Source of the DNA: Chrysomallon squamiferum | Taxonomy: Eukaryota > Mollusca > Gastropoda > Neomphalida > Peltospiridae | NCBI GenBank assembly: GCA_012295275.1 | Contig: CM022672.1 | Span: 10,677,904 to 10,720,403 of the forward strand | Reading direction: 5' to 3' | DNA length: 42,500 nucleotides | In this document: one piece after another, positions 34,213-42,500 of the stretch | How positions within the stretch are numbered: position 1 is the first letter of the stretch | Layout: every line of letters starts with the position of its first letter | Translations under genes and position numbers: made by a program | The notes under the pieces: model-generated | Seen by the model: the letters and a program-made list of their open reading frames with translations, nothing else | Told to the model about the DNA's origin: nothing | Database searches by the model: none

Positions 34213-34394
34213 ATACTGATGACGACAATTCCGGAAGTGCAACCAGTTCTCAGAAGTTACGCCGCAACAGGACGACTTTCAGTCAAGGTCAGTTAGACGT
34301 GCTGGAGAAAGAGTTCCAGAAAACACACTACCCAGGGGTGACAACTCGTGAAAATCTCGCAACCAAAACCAACCTTTCTGAAGCCAGAGTTCAG
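34213..34394 (+). CDS. eyg: eyegone coding exon 4 (homeodomain residues 1-46)
   Basis: The 182-bp exon encodes residues 190-250. After an acidic, Ser-rich start ([14 protein letters not shown]) the homeodomain begins at residue 205 with [20 protein letters not shown], followed by [19 protein letters not shown] and LSEARVQ. R3, R5, F8, L16, F20, Y25 and L40 are at the positions expected for PAX/paired-class homeodomains. The exon ends between homeodomain residues 46 and 47, a common intron position in paired-class homeobox genes. The donor is GTTCAG-GTAGCG. Confidence 0.95.
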
Positions 34395-34544
34395 GTAGCG
34401 GAAATGTTAAATAGTTAGTTAGTGAACTGTTTTGGTGGGAAAATTCAGTTAAATTTATTTTATATTATTATGTTATGTTAAGTTATGCTATGTTATGTTA
34501 TGTTGTATTACATTATGTTATTTATTAATTTATTTATAGTATTA

Positions 34545-34624
<80 letters not shown>

Positions 34625-34844
34625 ACAATGTAAGAATGTGCATAGTTAATTAAAAATGCATATTATAAAAAAAAAAAATACTCTTTAATTGTCGTAATGG
34701 ACATTAACACTTAAATTATAATTAAACAAAGGGGAAATTATAACTGAACAATTCTTCAACCACTTACCTATTAAATTCCAGAGATCAGATCTTTTCTCTA
34801 ACTGATCACGAATAAAATAACATTCTTAATTTACACTCTTTCAG
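34395..34844 (+). other. eyegone intron 4 within the homeobox
   Basis: The 450-bp intron contains (CT)38 at 34548-34623 and ATGTT/ATTT-type repeats before it. It ends with TTTACACTCTTTCAG. Confidence 0.9.
34548..34623. repeat. (CT)38 microsatellite in intron 4
   Basis: There are 76 bp of uninterrupted CT. It is the exact reverse complement of part of the (AG)47 tract in intron 1. Confidence 0.98.
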
Positions 34845-35159
34845 GTCTGGTTTTCAAACAGACGAGCGAAATGGCGCCGACACCAGCGGCTGAAAATTCT
34901 CCAGACTTCCAATCCGTTCCTGTTTCGCTACCCCAACTTACCTTTCCCTTCGTGCGACGTCGGCAGTCACCCGTTTGACCATCTCGCGCCCACGTCGCTA
35001 GCCATCACGACGACATCGCATTCGTCCCTGTCGCAATCCCAGATGTATCCCGTGGAGCCGGTGCCTTTAGTTTCGCGCTCGCCATTTCGTCAGTCTAGTA
35101 GCCGTCACAGTATCGCCATTGGTAGCGAGAACTCGGCGTTTAGGCCCGTTGATAAATGA
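34845..35159 (+). CDS. eyg: eyegone coding exon 5 (homeodomain helix 3, C-terminus)
   Basis: The 315-bp exon encodes residues 251-354 and the TGA stop. It starts VWFSNRRAKWRRHQ, the DNA-recognition helix with W48, F49, S50, N51 and R53. Ser50 is the hallmark of PAX homeodomains, against Gln50 or Lys50 in other paired-class proteins. The tail is rich in Ser, Pro, Phe and Leu (NPFLFRYPNLPFPS, then LAPTSLAITTTSHSSLSQSQ) and ends SENSAFRPVDK, plausible as a transcriptional effector region. No homeobox-type repressor motif could be named with confidence. Confidence 0.95.
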   Translation, partial: VWFSNRRAKWRRHQRLKILQTSNPFLFRYPNLPFPSCDVGSHPFDHLAPTSLAITTTSHSSLSQSQMYPVEPVPLVSRSPFRQSSSRHSIAIGSENSAFRPVDK

Positions 35160-35493
35160 AATTACAAAAAGAAAAAAAAAAATAAAAACAAAAAAATAGA
35201 AAGGAAAATGTACCAGTTGTTCAAACTTTCAGATTCCTATTCCGATAAGTGACTGATGGAAAAAAGATATGGATTCTGTTTCAACTGTGACTACATTCAA
35301 AGTCAGTGAATTTAAAGCTGTGTGTTAATCAATCAAGGACAGACAATCACGCTAACAAGATTAACCAGGGTTTGAAAAAGTAGAAGATTAAAATCATTTA
35401 TGTTATATCTTGTATTTTAATGAAAATAATGACTTATCGCCCCTTGTTGACTCCCCGAAAACCCACTTTTTCTTCTTAAAGAAACCATGAAAA

Positions 35494-35536
<43 letters not shown>

Positions 35537-36005
35537 CATTTTGGTTTTCAGATATCGCTCCGCCTCAACCATTCTTTATTAAAAAAAAATTAAAAAAAAA
35601 AAAATATAAAAATAAATTATCCATCTTAGATATTTAAAATGGATATCAAAGAAATTAATACGTATATATCTTGTGTCAACGGATTATTAATATTCTTTCA
35701 CTAAACTGGCTGTGAGTGGAACCAAGGGTTCGTACACCATTGTTACGAAAGTATCCGACGAGTTCCGAAATTATCCGACATGATCCGCATGCTATCACAT
35801 AATATAATTGTGTTTTCTCTTTTAAATTTGTACATACAGACCACCTGCTCACTACGAATTAACATGTACGAAAGTGGGGGTTTTTTTTATGAAGGGATCT
35901 GGTGCAATACTGATACTTTTTTTTACATTTATTTATATGTTGTGTTTTCTTCGTGTTATATAATTATTACTCTGAGTGCAATAAAATAAAAATTTAAATA
36001 TCTTC
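35160..36005 (+). other. Probable eyegone 3' untranslated region
   Basis: Sequence after the stop contains A-rich tracts and (AAT)n at about 35497-35534. It leads to two overlapping AATAAA signals at 35980-35985 and 35985-35990. Cleavage would fall about 15-30 bases later. Earlier weak signals cannot be excluded. Confidence 0.5.
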
Positions 36006-36174
36006 TGTTATTATTATATATTTTTTTAGAGTGAACGTGCATGCGCGTGCGTTTGTGTGTGTGTTATAATATAGCCAGCTTCATCGTTAAAATTAGTTTA
36101 AATAAGAATTACATATAAATGTTGAAAAATAAATAAATATCTATATATGCACGCAGTCAAACACATAAGTATCA
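36006..36174. other. Intergenic AT-rich spacer
   Basis: Short TG-rich sequence near 36041-36063, with no gene. Confidence 0.5.
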
Positions 36175-36841
36175 AGGACGGATCATTGATTTTGTAAAAC
36201 GAAGACGAGCTAGATTCAGATACGCCGCCACTAGTTGACGCAACGAACAACACAACAACCGCCCAGCATCTTGCGTCTCATTCGTTTGCTTTACGTGGTT
36301 ACCTCGCCGTGGAAGCATCTCTGTTGTGTTGACTCGCGTTTTATGCGGTATTTTCACAAATTTCCATGGATTCTAACAAAGTGAGTGCAAAGGACAGTCT
36401 GAGAAGAAGAAGTGGATGATGTCCATTGAATTAAAGCATGAAATCATAGAAAAACATGACAGAGGTGTGCGAGGTGTCAACGTGTAGTCAAAATGTTTAC
36501 GATATGTACCATACTGAAGCAGAAGGCCTTAAAATAATTTCTAAGCTGAGGACATCTGTCCATGAAAAGATGGAGAAACCCTAACCCTGTACACTTTACA
36601 AAACCAATTTATTTCTTTACATTCTATTTTGTTTTGTTTTTATGGAATATTTGTCATTTATACATACATTTTTCTTATTTCAAAACACTTTAAAAATAAT
36701 TGGGGCGACTTTTGGTGGGAAGGAACGGATTAATGGTATTTCAATTAATTTCATTTGGGAAAATCGATTTGATATACGAGCAAATTTGAGTTACGAGCTC
36801 TGTCACGGAACAAATTAAACTCGTAAGCCAAGGTACCACTG
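36175..36841 (+). mobile_element. Second Tigger/pogo-like relic, internally deleted
   Basis: The right end (36817-36841) has a reverse complement starting CAGTGGTACCTTGGCTTACG, again followed by TA. A decayed transposase start lies inside at 36367-36544. Between them only about 270 bp remain, so the catalytic domain is deleted. The left terminus was not identified. This element differs from the one at 955-1510 in terminus and protein sequence, so it is a different subfamily. Confidence 0.65.
36367..36544 (+). pseudogene. Broken Tigger-type transposase N-terminus
   Basis: A start codon is followed by DSNKVSAKDS, then the frame shifts. In another frame comes WMMSIELKHEIIEKHDRGVR, which strongly resembles the first DNA-binding helix of Tigger transposases. 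It then stops (TAG), and degraded sequence resembling a further helix follows. It is non-functional. Confidence 0.65.
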
Positions 36842-36849
36842 TACATCGT

Positions 36850-37602
36850 TCTTATTGTTGCAAAAATCCACACAGATTGAGCCCTAAATCATAAATCAAA
36901 TTCATGCAGAGTATTTAGTCTGATGTGTATATTTGCACTATTTATCACATTATTACATAAATATATTACTTAATTTTCTGACTGCTGAATTTATCCTCTT
37001 TTTAAAAAATATATATATGTATATATATATGAATTTGTTATGGAAAATGCAAGATTTTTCATGGAGATTATTATTATTATTATTTATTTTATTTTTATTT
37101 TTTTTTTTTTATTGATCTATATTGGTTCACTGTTTAGTATATTTAATTATGTTTTATGATGTGTTAGTTTGTGTGCATGTTATGTTATTTTCAGATGCAT
37201 GCATGTATGTATTTATAGTTTCAGTTTGGAATACAAAGAACATAAAAAGTGTTCCTTTTCTTTTTAGCCATATTTATGGTTAAGAATCAAACAATAAAAT
37301 TTGTGCTGATATGTATAATTAAATAGAGTATTTCTTCTTTCCTTCCTGAGTTACATCAAACTCTAAAGAATGTTTTCATTACAAAACCTCTGTGATGAAT
37401 CAACCAGCTGATAAATATCTCAAACAGATGTGGTCCAGGACATGCATGCATCAGCCTCACAACAGAGTCATATCAATAATTGTTCCAGCTATTTCTGTAA
37501 TCCCTGTTTAACGTTTCAAAGAGAAATACTAACAAATATGAGTGAACTGAATACAGTATTTAAAATTACTGTTTTCTTCTGATATTCTTCCAGTTAGTAA
37601 TA

Positions 37603-37633
<31 letters not shown>

Positions 37634-37950
37634 GTTTATGAATATATTTAAATATACAAAACATATTGTTTAAATGAAGAATTAAACAAAATTGTAAAAT
37701 GAAGAATAGGCAATTAAAAGAGAGTGATTGACACAAAAGTAGAGCATTTTATGAATTATTTCCCTTTGTACACAGATTTTGAGTGAATAAAGAAAAGAAG
37801 TTTAATGTACAATCTGTATTGAAAAAAAGAATGTTGGCACATGTCTGAAATCAATGAATTTCTTACATACACACATATCCTTATATACACAGTTACTAAC
37901 ATACAAACATAACATGCACACACACACACACACACACATAAGCATCCATG

Positions 37951-37985
<35 letters not shown>

Positions 37986-39385
37986 CCAGACACACACATA
38001 CTGTAATCACTACCATATGTTTATTCAAGGAGAAAATAATTATGCCACAGAACAATGACACAGGGCAGAAAAGTACAGAAATGAAAAGTGCAGATTACAG
38101 TTGCAAATAAATCAATATGTTACATTAAGCTGTGCTCAATGTGGAATCAATGTTTAACAGCTCCTCAATACATTTGAATGTTAAATTTCTGTGATAAATC
38201 TCTATACTTATAAAACTGATTTTTCAGGGGACACCTAATGCAGCAAAACCTCAGGGTTATTCTGACTAATTAGCAGTGAGGTATCTTTCATATCAACCTA
38301 CCCACTGGCGGGAAAATAAAGACCTTTGATAAAGCAGTCTAGTAGAAAATAATATAATACAGCGTATGTAAGTATAGATATTAAATGTATTAGTTTGTTT
38401 CAGTATAATGCATTACAAATCAAATTAGTTATTGAAATGTATTGTATTAACCACGATGTAGTTAACTGTATTACAGTTCATTACGGTATTATATATTACA
38501 AAGTATTACAAAGTAAATTCTAGCTCAGTTTAATAGAAACTGTATTATCAAAGTGTATACGTGTACAATTAGTTCATTTTATAACAATTTATTACCGTGT
38601 AATGTACTATTAAGTAACCAGTAGTAAAGAGTTAAATACATTTTATTACAGTTTATTACACTAATAAAGCCTCAACAACAACAAACAGGTCACTATTGCT
38701 ACAACACTATGTATTGTCAACGGTACAATGTACGATGAACATACACTAATAAAATAGGGCTATATTTAGCAATATTTCGTAGCTTTCTCTCTAACTGTAT
38801 TTATTTCATATACTAAACTGACTTTATATATTTAACTTAAAATCATCTTAAAATATCATGCTTGTCCCATTCAAGCAGTCATGTACGTTGATATAGACCA
38901 CACCTTACATTTTACGTGTAAACTCAATCTTTTGTCTGGTCAAGTTCGTGATGAACTGGGTGGTGAGACCTCACACTGAAAGTAAAGGTCACACTATACA
39001 GTTTTGTCTGACTCTCGTCTATATTCATGTTTCCCTCAATACAAAAATATTGCACAATAATTTGTCTGCATGATTTTTCACTGCGTGATTTGTGAATGGG
39101 ATCGGGTTGTGTGTTATAATTAAAATTTTAAAAAAAAACTCTGAATTACTGGTAATGTATTATTTTATAATTTGTATTCTTTATTTCTTCTTTTTCTTTT
39201 TCTTCTTGTTGTTGTTGTTGTTATTATTATTATTATTATTCTTACTGTTGTTGTTAATTGCTGATCTTGTTGATGATAGTTTTGCAGTCGTTGTAGATGC
39301 TCTTACTATAACTATTATTACTAGTACCGTTGTTGTTAATTGCTGATACTGTTGTTGATGATGATGATAGCGTAAAAATTAAGGT
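36850..39385. other. Gene-free AT-rich stretch
   Basis: Contains (AT)n near 37007-37030, (TG)n/(TA)n at about 37602-37635, (CA)n at about 37916-37982, ATTACA-like loose repeats at about 38400-38670, and (GTT)n/(ATT)n at about 39206-39240. No supported coding frame, RNA gene or intact transposon was recognised. Confidence 0.55.
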
Positions 39386-39389
39386 TGCG

Positions 39390-41191
39390 GACTTGGGTAG
39401 GATTAGGGTTAGGGCTAGGATTAGGTTAGGATTGGGATTAGGATTAGGGTTAGGGTTAGGGTTAAGGTTAGGTTAGAATTAGGGTTACAGTTAGGGTTTG
39501 GAAAACAGTTTTATGATCACGGTCGGTACTAGTGTTAGCGTTAGAATTAAGTTAATCTCTTCATTACGGTTAGGGTTAGAAGTAGGGTTAGAGTTGGCAC
39601 TATGATTAGGGTTAGTGTTTGGGTTTGGATAGGATTAAATTTAGAAGCTGGCCTAGGGTTAGGTTAGGGTTAGGATTAGGATTAGGATTAGGATTAGGAT
39701 TAGGGTTAAGGTTAGGTTAGAATTAGGGTTACAGTTAGGGATTTTTAAAATGTATTATGAGTGAATGATAATTTGCAAAATCATTTTAAGATAACGATTA
39801 GAAACAGCGTCAGAGAAAGAATTAAGGTTGGGGACTTGGGTAGGATTAGGTTTAGAAGTTGGGCAATGGGTAGGTTCAGGGTTAGGGCTAGGGTTATGGT
39901 GAGGGTTATTTAAACTTTATTATGAATCTGATGTTAATCGGATAAACAGTTTGAGGATGATGGTTAGAAATCGTGTTAGCACAAGAATTAAATTTAGTCC
40001 CTTTGTTAGTGTTAAGTTTAGGGTCAGAGTGAGGGCTACAGTTAGTGTTAGGGTTGCAATGAGGGTTATTTAAAGTTTATTATGAGTGTTATGATAAACT
40101 GCAAAACAGTTTTAAGATCATAGTTAGTAATAGTGTTAGCGTTAGAATTAAATTTAACGAGTTCGTTAGGGTTAGGTTTAGAGTTAGGGATATAATCTGC
40201 GAAAGGGTCAGGGTTATGTCAATTTTATTATGACTGTTATGATAATGTGCAAAATGTTTTTAGTATCACGACTGGAAATAGCGTTAGCGTAAGAATTAAG
40301 GTTGGGGACGGTATGATTAGGATTAGGAGCTGGGCTAGGGTTTTGGTTAGGGTAATGGTTTTTTAAAGTTTATTATGAGTCTTCTGATGATCGGCGAAAC
40401 TGTTTTACGATCAGGGTTAGTACTAGTGTTGGAATTAAAATTAAGTTTATTGACTTCGTTAGGGTTATATTTAGAGTTATGGCTAGAGTCTGGATTAGGG
40501 TTAAGGTCAGTGTTAGGATCAAGGTTAGGGTTAAAGTTAGGGTTATTAAAAGTTTATTACGAGTTTAATGATAATCTGCAGAACTGCTGTAGGATGAGGG
40601 TTAGAAATGGTATTAGCATAAGAATTAAATTTAGTTTCTTCCTTACAGTTAGGTTTAGGGTCAGAATTAGTGCTAAAGTTAGGGTTAGGAATGCCACTAT
40701 GATTAGGGTTTCGTTTAGGGTGAGGGTTATTTGAAGTTTATGATGAATCTTATGACAATCTGTAAAACAGTGTTATGATCACGGTCGGTACTAGTGTTAG
40801 CGTTAAGTTTAGTCTCTTCGTTAGGGTTTCGTTTAGGTTCAGAGTCAGGGTCAGGGTTAGGGTACGCTTAGAGTTATTTAAAGTTTAATATGAGTTTGAT
40901 GATAATGTTCAAAACAGTTTTAGGATGAGGGTTAGAAATGTTGTTAGCATAAGAATTAAGTTAATCTCTTCGTTACGGTTAGGGTTAGGGTTAGAATTAA
41001 CGCTATGATAAGGGTTAGTGTTTGGGTTTGGATAGGATTAGGTTTAGAAGTTGGCCTAGGGTTAGGGTTAGGGTTAGGGTTAGGGTTAGGGTTAGGGTTA
41101 GGGTTATTTAAAGTTTATTATAAATCTTATGATACTGTGGAAAAAGTTTTATAATCAGCGTCATTGCTAGCGTTAGCGTTAGGATTAAATA
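39390..41191 (+). repeat. Telomere-like TTAGGG satellite, forward arm
   Basis: Degenerate GGTTAG/TTAGGG units are arranged in a higher-order repeat. Each unit carries a TTTAAAGTTTATTATGAG-like block, then GCAAAACAGTTTTA, then GTTAGCGTTAGAATTAA, then TTAGGG variants. Anchors lie near 39751, 39911, 40071, 40221, 40371, 40548, 40732, 40877 and 41107, so the unit is about 145-230 bp. A short perfect TTAGGG run of about 8 copies lies at 41057-41106. Confidence 0.9.
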
Positions 41192-41805
41192 TAACCCTCA
41201 CCCTAGCCCAACTTCTAAACCTAATCCTACCAAATCCCCAATCTTAATTCTTACGCTAACGCTACATCTAATCGTGACCCTAAAATTATTCTGCACATTG
41301 TTGTAACACTCAAAATAAATTTAAAATAATCCTAAATCTAATCCTAACCCTAACCCCAGTGCTAACTAAACGTAACCCTAACAAAGAGATTAACGTAATT
41401 CTAATACTAATACCATTTCTATCCCTCGTCCTAAAACTGTTTAGCACATTATCACTAAACTCATAATAAACTTCAAATAACCCTAACAATAACCATAACC
41501 ATAACCCGGACTCTGTTTCTAACTTTGAAGCTAACCCAAACGATATCGTTAAACTTAATTCTAATTCTAACACTAGTACTAACCCTGATCACAAAACTGT
41601 TTTGCGGATTATGATAATAAACTTTAAATAACCCTAACCCTAACCCTAAAATCAACTTCTAAAATTAATCCTACCCAACTCCCGATCCTTAATTCTTATG
41701 GTAACGCTGTTTCTAATCGTAATCCTAAAATTATTTTGCAAATTATCATAACACTCATAATAAAACTAATATAACACTAACCCTAACCATAATAATAATT
41801 TTAAA
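41192..41805 (-). repeat. Telomere-like CCCTAA satellite, inverted arm
   Basis: The same higher-order unit appears in reverse orientation from about 41192, with CCCTAA-type units and reverse-complement anchors near 41320, 41465, 41615 and 41748. The (TTAGGG)-then-(CCCTAA) order is the head-to-head orientation seen in chromosome-fusion-like interstitial telomeric sequences. Confidence 0.9.
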
Positions 41806-42500
41806 AACAACTATATAGATTTGTTCATTCATCCTCTTCAGTTAAATAAAGAGATGTTATATACCCATTATTTCCAATATACCCACCCACATATACGTTA
41901 ATTTCCGTCATTTTGTTGGATAACAAATATGTGCCCTAATTTCCAGTATGCCACGTTATTTATGCACACCTCCTTCCTTTGTTTACTGATGTCTGACAGG
42001 TTGATTCGGTTCTAACTAAACTAATTACATTACTACCTAAACCTGACACATCATTTTCTGTGTGAGAGTTTGTGTTTGTTGTGTATGACTTCTTTCACAT
42101 TAGAAGCTGTTTTAGCTTGAGCAGGCTTATATAATAATATATTATCATAATATCAATAACACTGGTCCTGTCTTATCTACAGACATTTTTATTTTTAATT
42201 ATTTTTAAAAAATTTTTTTACATAATAATTATTACTACTAAAATAGAAAAAGCTGACTAGTACTTTCTTTCCTTATTTTCCTTTTTCTATTTTTTTTTTT
42301 TTTTTTTTTTTTGTTAATTAATTAATTAATTTATTCAGTTAACACATAAATAGTGGATTGCCATGTTTCTAAGCTGTTATTAACAAATGAGTTTTACTTG
42401 CAAACTGGAAGTCACTGCAGGAAGGGAGAGGGTAAGATACACCTGATGCTGTAACGAGGCCGGTACAAAAAACATCAAACATCAGCTGTTTCATCGACAA
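41806..42500. other. Right-end sequence without a recognised gene
   Basis: Mostly plain sequence, with a T run at about 42289-42312. The last 150 bp are more balanced in composition, but no exon could be supported. Confidence 0.45.

Larger units (their letters stand above)
27428..35990 (+). other. eyg: eyegone-class Pax gene, five coding exons
   Basis: The joined coding sequence 27435-27594, 31095-31250, 32022-32273, 34213-34394 and 34845-35159 is 1065 nt, giving 354 residues. Every junction has a GT donor and an AG acceptor, and phases match (1, 1, 1, 0). Order: a short N-terminus (1-53), a RED half paired domain (about 67-126), a polar/Pro linker, a homeodomain (205-264) and a 90-residue tail. 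The N-terminal PAI subdomain is absent, as in Drosophila Eyg and Toe, which bind DNA through the RED half and the homeodomain. The motif SSINRILRNRAAERAA after the RED helix and the Ser50 homeodomain support eyegone over Pax6, Pax3/7 or Pax2/5/8. The protein would act in the nucleus as a transcription factor; roles in eye and appendage patterning are known from Drosophila and are only assumed here. The linker lacks a clear octapeptide. It is shorter than fly Eyg. Confidence 0.9.

Noticed and set aside
35100-35130. HSIAIGSE near the eyegone C-terminus as a PAX octapeptide or eh1 repressor motif
   Set aside because: It shares only His-Ser-Ile with the octapeptide, lacks the Gly-Ile-Leu core and lies after the homeodomain rather than between the domains.
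36172-36357. 61-codon - strand frame
   Set aside because: It lies antisense to the 5' part of a Tigger relic and has no independent support.
36575-36595. Short CCCTAACCCT as part of the telomere-like satellite
   Set aside because: It is about one and a half units inside a Tigger relic, 2.8 kb from the array; chance or unrelated.
38195-38350. Possible Helitron end (CTCTATACTTATAAAACTGA)
   Set aside because: It only loosely resembles Helitron 5' ends. No CTRR-type 3' hairpin end or coding remnant was found.
42400-42445. Exon-like block ending GGGAGAGG-GTAAGA
   Set aside because: A donor-like site alone is not enough. No paired acceptor or recognisable reading frame could be shown before the window ends.

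Overview
The window looks like nuclear DNA from an invertebrate animal, most likely a mollusc and possibly a cephalopod. It is very AT-rich and packed with (ATT)n, (TTTA)n and (AGT)n microsatellites, poly-A/T runs and minisatellites. Genes are sparse and split by GT-AG introns, and there are relics of Tigger/pogo-type DNA transposons. The lineage call is an inference from this genome style, from the Tigger relics, and from a protostome-type eyegone gene. There is nothing bacterial or viral here, and most open frames are translations of microsatellites.

The main gene is on the + strand from about 27.4 to 36.0 kb. It is a PAX transcription factor of the eyegone (eyg/toe) class: a paired domain reduced to its C-terminal RED half, a linker, then a PAX-type homeodomain with Ser at position 50. 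Five coding exons (27435-27594, 31095-31250, 32022-32273, 34213-34394, 34845-35159) have matching phases and sum to 1065 nt, giving a 354-residue protein. A possible TATA promoter with a noncoding first exon lies at about 23580-23645. Overlapping poly-A signals lie at 35980-35990.

A second, smaller gene is on the - strand at the left side (about 2.7-4.2 kb). It is a two-exon model of 164 residues with no recognised domain, but with a SILK-type motif 13 residues before an RVxF motif. That is the arrangement of docking sites for protein phosphatase 1 (PP1).

Layout: 0-1.5 kb, AT-rich DNA and a Tigger deletion relic; 2.7-4.2 kb, the PP1-docking candidate; 4.2-11.2 kb, microsatellites with a few non-repetitive islands; 11.2-14.95 kb, two abutting and probably related minisatellites (28-bp and 38/40-bp units); 15.4-16.0 kb, a 75-bp minisatellite; 16-27 kb, microsatellites with islands of ordinary sequence that may be eyegone regulatory DNA; 27.4-36.0 kb, eyegone; 36.2-36.8 kb, a second Tigger relic; 36.85-39.4 kb, a gene-free stretch; 39.4-41.8 kb, a degenerate telomere-like TTAGGG satellite that reverses orientation near 41.19 kb; then gene-free sequence to the end.

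The most interesting points are the complete PAI-less Pax gene, the perfectly complementary (AG)47 and (CT)38 tracts in the introns flanking its exons 2-4, the PP1-docking candidate, and the inverted telomere-like satellite.
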